64,000 bases of DNA from J054 sp963850255 (GTDB taxonomy: Bacteria > Pseudomonadota > Gammaproteobacteria > Steroidobacterales > GCA-2729495): assembly GCA_963850255.1 (NCBI GenBank), contig CAWKLL010000021.1:6874-70873 (forward strand). Direction: 5' to 3'. A program made the translations under genes and the position numbers. Position 1 is the first letter of the stretch, and the number at the start of each line of letters is the position of its first letter. Below are positions 23,745 through 31,949 of this stretch, piece by piece. Under the pieces are notes generated by a model. The model saw only the letters and a list, made by a program, of their open reading frames with translations, was not told the DNA's origin and did not search any database.

Positions 23745-24641
23745 CTAGTTCGTCGCCTGGTGACGGCTACCGCGCCCCCAGTGGAGCTTGCCGCGCAGGA
23801 TTTCGAAATAGTCGTAACCGGTGGGATGAATCAGCTCGATTTTTTTCTCCGCGGCAGCCACGCACAGTCGATCGCCTGCGGCCAGGTCACCAAGTACTTC
23901 ACCGTCACAACTGACCGCGGCTACATCACCGTCATCTTCCTGCAATAAGATTTCGGTGTGGCTGGTGCCAGGAATAACGATGGGCCGGTCGCTCAGGGTA
24001 TGCGGGCAAATCGGCGCCAGCACCAGCGCATCCAGGCTGGGGGTGACAATGGGGCCGCCACAGCTCAGCGCGTAGGCCGTAGAGCCGGTCGGCGTGGCGA
24101 CGATAAATCCGTCGCCGGCATGGGTATTTACGTAGCGGCCATCGACATGGGTCTGGAACTCAAACATTCGCCCGGAGTCCGCGCGCTTGACCACCACGTC
24201 GTTGAGCGCCAGCCCGACGATGGACTCGCCGCTAGCGGAGATGATCTCGGCGGTCAGCAGCATGCGTTGCTCGCTGGCGTAGTGACCCTGCAGGATAGGC
24301 TCGACGGCGTCGAGCATGGTGCTTGGATTGACATCCGCCAGGAAGCCCAGGCGGCCGCGATTGATGCCCAGCAGCGGCACGCCGGCCGCGGCGGCGCGTC
24401 TCGCGGCGATCAGCATGGTGCCGTCGCCGCCGACTGCGATGACCAGGTCGGCGCCTTCGGCAATTTCGTCTTCAGGCTGCAGGCTCGCCGATTCCGGCAG
24501 GTTTTCACCCGGATATGTGCTGCTGACCTTGATCGAGTAGCCGCCTTGCTGCAGGTGCGCGGTCAGCAGTTCGACGGATTCAGTCACCCGCGGGTCGCGC
24601 CAGTTACCGGTTAGCGCAATAGCTTCGAATTTTGAGGGCAT
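23745..24641 (-). CDS. nadK: NAD kinase
   Basis: Phosphorylates NAD to NADP with ATP or polyphosphate. 298 residues from the ATG at 24641 (MPSKFEAIALTGN), the usual family length. The longer frame to 24881 adds 80 residues that are antisense to hrcA and unlike the family. Motifs are GGDGTM at 71-76, NRGRLGFLADV and the Gly-rich TPTGSTAYALSCGGPI. It is divergent from hrcA across ~170 bp. Confidence 0.94.
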   Translation of the reverse strand: MPSKFEAIALTGNWRDPRVTESVELLTAHLQQGGYSIKVSSTYPGENLPESASLQPEDEIAEGADLVIAVGGDGTMLIAARRAAAAGVPLLGINRGRLGFLADVNPSTMLDAVEPILQGHYASEQRMLLTAEIISASGESIVGLALNDVVVKRADSGRMFEFQTHVDGRYVNTHAGDGFIVATPTGSTAYALSCGGPIVTPSLDALVLAPICPHTLSDRPIVIPGTSHTEILLQEDDGDVAAVSCDGEVLGDLAAGDRLCVAAAEKKIELIHPTGYDYFEILRGKLHWGRGSRHQATN

Positions 24642-24734
24642 ACGATTAAATGTCCCGGAGCGGCCGACAGAATGCCCGTGAACATTACCGGCTGGCGCTT
24701 GCGCCCGGCAAGGTTTTCGGCTTCGCGGTAAGCC

Positions 24735-24764
24735 TTGACAGCTTTCGCGGCGCATTGCTAGCGT
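24735..24764 (+). promoter_or_regulatory. Candidate promoter of hrcA
   Basis: TTGACA at 24735-24740 and TAGCGT at 24759-24764 with an 18-bp spacer, 45 bp before the hrcA ATG. The -35 is perfect and the -10 weak. No CIRCE inverted repeat is visible here. Confidence 0.35.
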
Positions 24765-24809
24765 AAATTCTTCAGCAAGGCGATGGTTTTCGCCTATTCT
24801 GCACCGCTT

Positions 24810-25868
24810 ATGAGTGATAGTCAGGAATCTCGTGAACCCTCGCTGCGCGCGCAGCAAATACTGCGTGCGCTGGTGGAACACTATATCCGCGACGGTCAGC
24901 CGGTGGGTTCAAGGACCCTGGCCAAGAGTACCGGTCTGGCGCTGAGCCCGGCGAGTATTCGCAATGTCATGTCGGATCTTGAAGAGCTGGGCTTTATCGC
25001 TGCACCGCATACTTCGGCCGGCCGCATTCCAACGCCAAAGGGCTACCGGTTTTTCGTTGACACCCTGATCAAACTACAACAGCCAGGGAGCCGTGATCTG
25101 AGCCGGCTGCAGCTTAGGCTGGAGGAAGAATCCCAGGGCAATTCAAAAATTCTCGCGGCAAACGCTTCTGAAGCGCTTTCGACACTGACCAGCCTGGCGG
25201 GGATCGTTACGATTCCGCGGCCAACCCACGCGGCCCTGCGCCAGGTCGAATTCATGCCGCTGTCGGAGCGTCGTGTGCTGGCAATCCTGGTGGTCAACGA
25301 GGTCGAGGTGCAGAACCGTATTTTGCATATGGACCGGGATTACTCGCGCGATGAATTGCGGCACGCAGCTAACTATTTGACGCAGAATTTTATCGGCCAG
25401 GAACTGCCCGATATTCGTCAGGCTGTGCTCGCCGAGATGCAGAAGACCCGCGCCAACATGAACCAGATGATGCTGGACGTGGTTACCATCGCGGAAAAGG
25501 CGCTCGCTCAGGACAACGACTCGGAGGGCTACGTAGTTTCCGGTCAAACCAAGTTGATGGATTTTGACGAGTTGTCCAATGTCGATACGCTGAAACATCT
25601 GTTTGAAGCCTTCAATCAGCAGCGAGACCTGCTCAGTCTGCTCGATCGCAGCATCGCGGCTGACGGCGTGCAGATTTTTATCGGTGAGGAATCTGGCTAC
25701 CAGATGCTGGACGAATGCAGTCTGGTGGCAGCCCCCTATGGCACCGAAGATGAGGTGGTAGGCGTGCTGGGCGTGATCGGGCCGACGCGTATGGCCTATG
25801 AGCGGGTGATCCCGATAGTGGATATTACGGCGCGGCTTTTGAGTGCCGCCTTGAAATCCTCCCACTAG
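24810..25868 (+). CDS. hrcA: Heat-inducible transcription repressor HrcA
   Basis: 352 residues from the ATG at 24810 (MSDSQESREP); the frame extends nine codons upstream without family-like residues. The winged-helix domain is clear: ILRALVEHYIRDGQPVGSRTL, then LSPASIRNVMSDLEELGF and HTSAGRIPTPKGYRFFVD. The GAF-like inserted and dimerisation regions follow, with the C-terminal block IGPTRMAYERVIPIVD. HrcA represses groE and dnaK operons at CIRCE sites. I saw no CIRCE upstream of hrcA, grpE or dnaK here, so its target may be groESL elsewhere. Confidence 0.95.
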   Translation: MSDSQESREPSLRAQQILRALVEHYIRDGQPVGSRTLAKSTGLALSPASIRNVMSDLEELGFIAAPHTSAGRIPTPKGYRFFVDTLIKLQQPGSRDLSRLQLRLEEESQGNSKILAANASEALSTLTSLAGIVTIPRPTHAALRQVEFMPLSERRVLAILVVNEVEVQNRILHMDRDYSRDELRHAANYLTQNFIGQELPDIRQAVLAEMQKTRANMNQMMLDVVTIAEKALAQDNDSEGYVVSGQTKLMDFDELSNVDTLKHLFEAFNQQRDLLSLLDRSIAADGVQIFIGEESGYQMLDECSLVAAPYGTEDEVVGVLGVIGPTRMAYERVIPIVDITARLLSAALKSSH

Positions 25869-25936
25869 ACCCCAACTGGAAAACTGAGCTCGACACCGGC
25901 CTGGATGTCGGATTAGACGCTGCGTGGAGAATATCG

Positions 25937-26509
25937 ATGTCGGATACAGCAGAGAACAAGCCGCTGGATGACCTGGAAGCGGGTGCTGCGGCTGAGCAGA
26001 CGGGCGCTGGCGGTGACCCCGCAGCCGACGAATTGTCCGTGGCGCTCAGTGAGGCCAGGGTCGAGGCCGCCAGCCGCCAGGAGGACTACCTGCGTCTGGC
26101 CGCCGAGATGGAAAATCTGCGCAAGCGCTCGGCGCGCGAAGTTGCCAATGCGCGCCAGTTCGGCATTGAACGCTTTGCCGGGGAAATGCTCGGTGTCCTG
26201 GACAGCCTGGAAATGGGCCTGGCGGCCGCCGGCGCCAGTGCCGAGGCGCTGCGCGAAGGCAGTGAGGCGACATTGCGCCAGCTGCTGGCGGCGCTGGAGA
26301 AAAATGGCGTTGCTGCCATTGATCCTGCCGGTGAGCCCTTTGATCCGCAATTGCACGAAGCCATGACCCTGCAGCCATCTGACACGCTGGAGCCCGGCTC
26401 CGTGATCACCGTGGTGCAGAAGGGCTATACGCTCAACGGTCGCCTGTTACGCCCCGCGCGAGTCGTGGTGGCAGCAGAAAAGTCGCCAAATGATGCCGGA
26501 AACGCTTGA
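25937..26509 (+). CDS. grpE: Nucleotide exchange factor GrpE
   Basis: 190 residues: an acidic disordered start, a long helix or coiled coil (SEARVEAASRQEDYLRLAAEMENLRKR), FAGEMLGVLDSLEMGL, and the beta-wing ending with TVVQKGYTLNGRLLRPARVVVA. It releases ADP from DnaK during chaperone cycling. First of the grpE-dnaK-dnaJ set, 68 bp after hrcA. Confidence 0.94.
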   Translation: MSDTAENKPLDDLEAGAAAEQTGAGGDPAADELSVALSEARVEAASRQEDYLRLAAEMENLRKRSAREVANARQFGIERFAGEMLGVLDSLEMGLAAAGASAEALREGSEATLRQLLAALEKNGVAAIDPAGEPFDPQLHEAMTLQPSDTLEPGSVITVVQKGYTLNGRLLRPARVVVAAEKSPNDAGNA

Positions 26510-26533
26510 AAAAGCGGCGATCCAACCGCACAT
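26505..26533 (+). promoter_or_regulatory. Candidate sigma32 heat-shock promoter for dnaK
   Basis: CTTGAAA at 26505-26511 (overlapping the grpE stop) is the exact sigma32 -35 consensus. A CCGCACAT element 14 bp further on resembles the CCCCATnT -10. The position, ~50 bp before dnaK, is suitable. Confidence 0.4.
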
Positions 26534-26585
26534 ACACACCTAGTCAGACAGTTTTGACGCGTCACAGCGGCGCGCGGAGAGAAGC

Positions 26586-28523
26586 ATGGGCAAAGTAATC
26601 GGAATCGACCTGGGTACTACCAATTCCTGCGTCGCCGTCATGGAAGGCAAGCAGGCCAAGGTTATCGAGAACAGCGAGGGCGATCGCACCACGCCGTCGG
26701 TGGTGGCGTTTACCAAAGACGACGAAGTGCTGGTGGGCCAGCCGGCCAAGCGGCAGGCGGTCACCAATCCTACGAATACCCTGTTTGCCGTCAAGCGCCT
26801 GATCGGCCGGCGTTTCGAGGACGAAGTCGTGCAGCGGGATATGGATATGGTGCCTTACAAAATTGTTAAGGCTGATAACGGCGATGCCTGGGTAGAAGCA
26901 GGTGGCACCAAGATGGCACCGCCGGAGATCTCCGCCCGGGTGCTGATGAAAATGAAAAAAACGGCCGAGGACTATCTCGGAGAAGAGGTCACCGAGGCGG
27001 TGATTACCGTGCCGGCGTACTTCAATGATTCGCAGCGCCAGGCGACCAAAGATGCCGGCAAGATTGCCGGGCTTGAGGTCAAACGAATCATTAACGAGCC
27101 CACTGCTGCAGCACTGGCCTATGGCATGGACAAGCAGCGCGGCGATCGCAAAGTCGCTGTTTATGACCTGGGCGGTGGCACCTTCGATATCTCGATTATC
27201 GAGATCGCAGAGATAGACGGTGAGCATCAGTTCGAAGTACTGGCCACCAACGGCGATACGTTCCTCGGTGGCGAAGATTTCGATTTGCGCATTATTGAGT
27301 ATCTGGCCAGCGAGTTCCAAAAGGAAAGTGGCGTAGACATCAGTCAGGATCCCCTCGCCATGCAGCGCCTGAAGGAAGCGGCCGAGACAGCCAAGATCGA
27401 GTTGTCTTCGTCGCAGCAGACTGATGTGAATCTGCCGTATGTCACGGCCGACGCCACGGGTCCCAAGCATCTGAACATCAAGCTGACGCGCGCCAAGCTC
27501 GAGTCGCTGGTGGAGAAGCTGGTGCAGCGCACGATTTTACCTTGCAAGACGGCATTGAAAGATGCGGGCCTGAAGGTCGGCGATATTGAGGATGTAATCC
27601 TGGTCGGCGGCCAGAGCCGCATGCCGCAGGTACAGACTGCGGTACAGGAGTTTTTTGGCAAGGAACCGCGTCGCGACGTCAATCCGGACGAAGCGGTTGC
27701 GGTTGGCGCAGCCATACAGGCCGGCGTGTTGTCTGGTGAAGTGAAAGATGTCTTGCTGCTTGATGTGACGCCGCTGTCCCTGGGTATCGAGACGCTTGGT
27801 GGTGTCATGACGCGCCTGATCGAAAAGAATACGACCATTCCGACCAAGGCTAACCAGGTGTTTTCCACGGCCGATGACAATCAGACGGCGGTCACCATTC
27901 ATGTCTTGCAGGGTGAGCGCGAGCGTGCTCAGGACAATAAATCCCTGGGCCGTTTTGATCTGAGTGACATTCCGCCGGCACCGCGTGGCATGCCGCAGGT
28001 CGAAGTCGCCTTTGATATCGATGCCAACGGTATTCTGAACGTGTCAGCCAAGGACAAGGCCACCGGTAAAGAACAGAAGATCGTGATCAAGGCTTCCAGT
28101 GGTCTGTCGGACGACGAGATCGAACGGATGGTGACCGATGCCGAAAGTCATGCTGAGGACGATCGCAAATTCCGTGAGCTGGTGGACGTGCGTAATCAGG
28201 CAGATGCCTTGGTGCACGCCAGCGAGAAATCGCTGAGTGACCTGGGTGAAAAAGTTGATGCCGAGGAGCGCAGTAAGGTTGAATCCGCCGTCGCTGACCT
28301 TAAGGAAGCGCTGAAGGGCGATAGCAAGGAAGCTATCGAGGCTAAAACCCAGGCCCTGAGCGAGGCCTCCGCAAGCCTGGCTCAGCAGGCGTATGCGCAG
28401 GCCGAACAAGCTGAGAGCGAGGCCGGGGCCAGTGAGTCGGAAGGCACTGCTTCCGATGACGTGGTGGACGCGGAGTTTGAGGAAGTACAAGACGAAGACA
28501 AGAAGCAGTCCGGCGCCGGTTAA
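26586..28523 (+). CDS. dnaK: Chaperone DnaK (Hsp70)
   Basis: 645 residues (E. coli 638). The ATPase domain opens with GKVIGIDLGTTNSCVAVMEG and includes VYDLGGGTFDISI, NEPTAAALAYGM and ILVGGQSRMPQV. The linker and substrate domain follow with DVLLLDVTPLSLGIETLGGV and the helical lid. The C-terminal tail is acidic (DAEFEEVQDEDKK). It is a complete, undisturbed gene, in contrast with the frameshifted dnaJ after it. Confidence 0.97.
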   Translation: MGKVIGIDLGTTNSCVAVMEGKQAKVIENSEGDRTTPSVVAFTKDDEVLVGQPAKRQAVTNPTNTLFAVKRLIGRRFEDEVVQRDMDMVPYKIVKADNGDAWVEAGGTKMAPPEISARVLMKMKKTAEDYLGEEVTEAVITVPAYFNDSQRQATKDAGKIAGLEVKRIINEPTAAALAYGMDKQRGDRKVAVYDLGGGTFDISIIEIAEIDGEHQFEVLATNGDTFLGGEDFDLRIIEYLASEFQKESGVDISQDPLAMQRLKEAAETAKIELSSSQQTDVNLPYVTADATGPKHLNIKLTRAKLESLVEKLVQRTILPCKTALKDAGLKVGDIEDVILVGGQSRMPQVQTAVQEFFGKEPRRDVNPDEAVAVGAAIQAGVLSGEVKDVLLLDVTPLSLGIETLGGVMTRLIEKNTTIPTKANQVFSTADDNQTAVTIHVLQGERERAQDNKSLGRFDLSDIPPAPRGMPQVEVAFDIDANGILNVSAKDKATGKEQKIVIKASSGLSDDEIERMVTDAESHAEDDRKFRELVDVRNQADALVHASEKSLSDLGEKVDAEERSKVESAVADLKEALKGDSKEAIEAKTQALSEASASLAQQAYAQAEQAESEAGASESEGTASDDVVDAEFEEVQDEDKKQSGAG

Positions 28524-28549
28524 GGCGTCGATATTGCGGGGTTAATTTG

Positions 28550-28581
28550 CGCCGGTGCGCACTGGGAAGTGCGCACCGGCG
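28550..28581 (+). terminator. dnaK-dnaJ intergenic hairpin
   Basis: A perfect 13-bp inverted repeat (CGCCGGTGCGCAC, 6-base loop) followed by TTAGTGTTT lies between dnaK and dnaJ. Without a real T-tract it would act as a partial terminator or processing barrier, keeping DnaJ below DnaK. Confidence 0.55.
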
Positions 28582-28631
28582 TTAGTGTTTAAAGCAAACA
28601 CTGGTTTGCGCTCGTTAGCATGGGAGTCGGA

Positions 28632-29772
28632 ATGGCCAAGCGCGACTACTACGAGGTGCTCGGGGTTGCACGCGATGCCGATGAGGCAGACGTTGAAAAA
28701 ATCCTATCGGCGTCTGGCGATGAAGCATCACCCGGATCGCAACGCCGGTGATGGCGAGGCTGAACTGCGCTTCACGGAAGTTAAGGAAGCTTTTGAGGTT
28801 CTGAACAATCCCAATAAGCGCGCGACCTACGATCGGTTTGGCCACGAAGGGCTTGAGGCCTCCGCAGGAATGGGCGGCGCTGGGGCGAATCCCGACGATG
28901 CCTTCGGCGATATTTTTGGCGATGTCTTCGGTGACATTTTTGGTGCCGGCGGTCGTCGCGGCGCTCGCAGCAATGTCTACCGTGGCGCCGACCTGCGCTA
29001 CGACCTGAGCCTTGATCTGCAACAGGCGGTGTTTGGCGATACCGTGAATATCACTATTCCGTCATTGAGCGAATGTGAGACATGTTCCGGGTCTGGCGCC
29101 AAGCCGGGCACCAGCGCGACCACCTGCAACAGCTGCGGTGGCGCGGGCCAGGTGCGCATGCAACAGGGTTTTTTCTCCGTTCAGCAGACCTGCCCCAGTT
29201 GTCGCGGCGCCGGCAAGACGATTAGCGATCCCTGCACCGACTGCAGCGGTCGTGGCCGCATCCAGGAAGATAAAACACTGGCCGTCCGGGTGCCGGCCGG
29301 GGTCGACAACGGCGATCGGATTCGTCTTGGCGGCGAAGGTGAGGCCGGGCAAAACGGCGGACCTAGCGGCGATCTGTACGTCGATATCCGCGTCAGGCCG
29401 CACCCGATATTTAGCCGCGATGGTGCCAATCTGAGCTGTTCGGTGCCGATTAGTTTCGCCACTGCAGCGCTGGGTGGTAACGTTGAGGTGCCCACTCTGG
29501 AAGGTGAAGTTAACCTCAAGATTCCGGCGGAAACGCAGTCCGGTCGAGTGTTACGTCTGCGCGGCAAAGGCGTGAAGCCGGTGCGCGGCTCGAGTAAAGG
29601 CGACCTGTATTGCAGCGTTGAAGTGGAAACCCCGGTCAAGCTGACCAGCGAGCAGCGCAAGTTACTGGAGGCTTTTAACGAGTCCCTGGGCGGTCATAGT
29701 GATAGTCACCGCCCGCGCACGAGTTCCTGGGCTGATGGTGTGAAGCGATTTTTCGACGGGCTCGGTTCTTAG
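28632..29772 (+). CDS. dnaJ: Co-chaperone DnaJ (Hsp40), one frameshift in the J domain
   Basis: The true start is the ATG at 28632 (MAKRDYYEVLGVARDADEAD). At the six-A run 28696-28701 the frame shifts; dropping one A joins DVE to KSYRRLAMKHHPDRN with the HPD motif. Repaired, the protein has 379 residues (E. coli 376): J domain, Gly-rich linker with repeated GDIFGDVF, four zinc-binding CxxCxGxG repeats (CETCSGSG, CNSCGGAG, CPSCRGAG, CTDCSGRG) and the C-terminal substrate domains. As written the reading stops after ~40 codons. An essential-type chaperone gene with a homopolymer indel points to a consensus error; slippage is possible. Confidence 0.93.
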
Positions 29773-29796
29773 ACGGCTCGCCGGGCGGGAGACAGC

Positions 29797-30603
29797 ATGT
29801 TGCAGCTAGCAGTTTTCGGAGCCAACGGACGTATGGGCCAGACCCTGGTCCGTCTGATTGCTGCCGCTGACGATCTGACACTGGTGGGTGCTGTGACGGA
29901 GCGCGGGCACGCCGAGCTTGGTCAAGACGCAGGTTTACTGGCCGGTGCTGGCGAACTGGGCGTCGCTTTGTCCGATCAGCTGTCTGAGACCTTGGCAGCT
30001 GCGGATGTGGCTATCGATTTCACCCTGCCTGTGGCCACTGCGACCAACCTCGGCGCTTGTGTTGCAGCCGGAGTTCCGCTGGTGTTGGGGACCACCGGGC
30101 TGGACGCAGACGCTGAGGCTGCGCTGCAACGGGCAGCAGAGCATCTGCCGATTGTCTATGGGCGGAATATGAGTGTCGGTGTAAACCTGCTCAGCGAGCT
30201 TGTCCGGCTGGCTGCCGGCACCCTCGACCTGGACTATGACATCGAGATTAGCGAAACCCATCACCGCAACAAGCTCGATGCACCCTCAGGCACCGCGCTG
30301 CAACTGGGTGAAGCCGCGGCCGCCGGCCGTGGCGTGGCGCTGGCTGATGTGTCTGTCGCTGCTCGACAGGGCCGCTCTGAGGCACGCGCTCCGGGCAGTA
30401 TCGGCTTTGCCAGCCTGCGCGCAGGCAGCGTTGTGGGCGACCACAGCGTGATCCTGGCTGCCGACGAAGAAATCCTCGAGCTCAGCCATCGCGCTTTGGA
30501 TCGCGCGGTATTCGCGCGCGGCGCATTGCGCGCAGCGCGCTGGCTGGCAGGCCGTCCTCCCGGACTGTACGGGATGCGTGAAGTGCTTGGTTTCGATCGG
30601 TAA
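29797..30603 (+). CDS. dapB: 4-hydroxy-tetrahydrodipicolinate reductase
   Basis: 268 residues. Reduces hydroxytetrahydrodipicolinate with NAD(P)H in lysine and diaminopimelate synthesis. The Rossmann start is VFGANGRMGQTLVRLI. The substrate-binding and catalytic block near residues 152-166 reads ISETHHRNKLDAPSGTAL. GTTGLD and GRNMSVGVN are also family motifs. It follows dnaJ by 24 bp, the usual pseudomonad order. Confidence 0.95.
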   Translation: MLQLAVFGANGRMGQTLVRLIAAADDLTLVGAVTERGHAELGQDAGLLAGAGELGVALSDQLSETLAAADVAIDFTLPVATATNLGACVAAGVPLVLGTTGLDADAEAALQRAAEHLPIVYGRNMSVGVNLLSELVRLAAGTLDLDYDIEISETHHRNKLDAPSGTALQLGEAAAAGRGVALADVSVAARQGRSEARAPGSIGFASLRAGSVVGDHSVILAADEEILELSHRALDRAVFARGALRAARWLAGRPPGLYGMREVLGFDR

Positions 30604-30645
30604 ATCGATCGGCCGAACCGAATGCTTGGCGATATTGAAAATTGC

Positions 30646-30676
30646 TTGCAAGCAACCGGGTATCCCAGACTAAAAT
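30646..30676 (+). promoter_or_regulatory. Candidate carAB promoter
   Basis: TAAAAT at 30671-30676 is a good -10. TTGCAA at 30646-30651 is a -35 candidate at a long 19-bp spacing. It lies upstream of the leader hairpin and 94 bp before the carA start. Confidence 0.4.
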
Positions 30677-30701
30677 AGCTGTCGCCCTTCGAGACAATCA
30701 G

Positions 30702-30736
30702 GCGGACGGGATTCAAACTGGGTCCCGTCCGCTTTT
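30702..30736 (+). terminator. Terminator-like hairpin in the carA leader (candidate attenuator)
   Basis: A perfect 10-bp stem (GCGGACGGGA, 11-base loop, TCCCGTCCGC) is followed by TTTT. It stands downstream of the likely carA promoter and 34 bp before carA, so it can stop carAB transcription. It might instead end dapB transcripts. Confidence 0.65.
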
Positions 30737-30769
30737 AAGCATGCACGAAACATTTATGGGACCTGCGCT

Positions 30770-31932
30770 GTGACTGAAAAAGCCCTGCTTGCCCTGGAAG
30801 ATGGCAGCATTTTTCACGGTATTTCCGTGGGCGCCAGCGGCAAGACTATTGGCGAAGTGGTATTCAACACGGCCATGACCGGCTACCAGGAAATCCTTAC
30901 GGATCCTTCCTATTGCCGACAAATCGTCACTCTGACTTACCCGCATATCGGCAATACCGGCACCAATAGCCTGGATAACGAAAGCGACCGGATTTTTGCC
31001 TCTGGTCTGGTCATTCGTAACCTGCCGTTACTTCAAAGTAGTTGGCGTAACGAATTGGATTTGCATGATTTTCTAATCAGGGGCAATACCGTTGCCATTG
31101 CCGAGATCGATACCCGGAAGCTAACGCGTTTACTGCGCGAGAAAGGCGCCATGTCGGGCTGCATCATGACGGGCGATGCCGACCCCGACACTGCCGTGGC
31201 TCACGCGCGACGATTCCCGGGCTGGCCGGTATGGATCTGGCGCGGGTGGTAACGACCCAGAGCAGCTACCAGTGGAGCATGGGCTCCGGCTGGCCACTCA
31301 ATGACGGCGTGCCACCCAAGCGTATGGACAGTTTTCAGGTGGTGGTCTACGACTTCGGGGTTAAGCGAAATATTCTACGATTGCTGGTCGATTCTAATTG
31401 CCAATTGCTGGTGGTGCCGGCGCAGACACCCGCTGCGGAAGTGCTCGCCATGGAGCCGGACGGGGTGTTCCTGTCCAACGGGCCGGGTGACCCTGAGCCC
31501 TGCGACTACGCTATCAGTGCGATCCAGGAGATATTGGCGGCCGGCATCCCGGCATTCGGCATTTGTCTTGGACACCAATTGCTGTCGCTGGCTAGCGGCG
31601 CGCGCACGCGCAAGATGAAGTTCGGTCACCACGGTGCCAACCATCCGGTGCAGGCGCTCGAGTCGGGCCAGGTGATGATCACCAGTCAGAATCATGGCTT
31701 TGCCGTGGATGAGGAGAGCCTGCCCGAAAACCTGCAGGCAACGCATCGTTCCTTGTTCGATAAATCACTTCAGGGTGTCAGTAGAACTGATTGTTTTGCA
31801 ATTGGTTTTCAAGGTCATCCCGAGGCCAGTCCTGGGCCCCATGATGTGCGTCATCTGTTTGCCCAGTTCACCGCCGCCATGCAGTCGCGCAGCGACCGCC
31901 GGCCTTCCAAGGCCGCCCCGGCCCCACGCTAG
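30770..31932 (+). CDS. carA: Carbamoyl-phosphate synthase small subunit (one frameshift)
   Basis: Glutamine-hydrolysing subunit feeding ammonia to CarB for arginine and pyrimidine synthesis. GTG start (VTEKALLALEDGSIFHG). The N-terminal half runs to about 31220 and the rest continues in another frame from GMDLARVV. One C missing in CCCGGG-CTGG restores FPGLAGMDLARVV. Repaired length is 387 residues (E. coli 382). The glutaminase triad is present: Cys266 in GICLGHQ, and His and Glu in GHPEAS. SNGPGDPEP is also present. An indel error is more likely than real loss because carB is intact. Confidence 0.92.
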
Positions 31933-31949
31933 GACAGTCTCCGCGCGAT

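Noticed and set aside
24642..26585. CIRCE operator for HrcA
   Set aside because: I looked for TTAGCACTC-N9-GAGTGCTAA upstream of hrcA, grpE and dnaK and saw none, even with mismatches.
26562..27470. Minus-strand 302-codon frame opposite dnaK
   Set aside because: Antisense shadow of a highly conserved gene.
28690..28705. Programmed ribosomal frameshift in dnaJ
   Set aside because: No stimulatory stem or Shine-Dalgarno-like element is evident next to the A-run, and similar indels occur in carA and the permease without slippery sites, so an assembly error is the better explanation for now.
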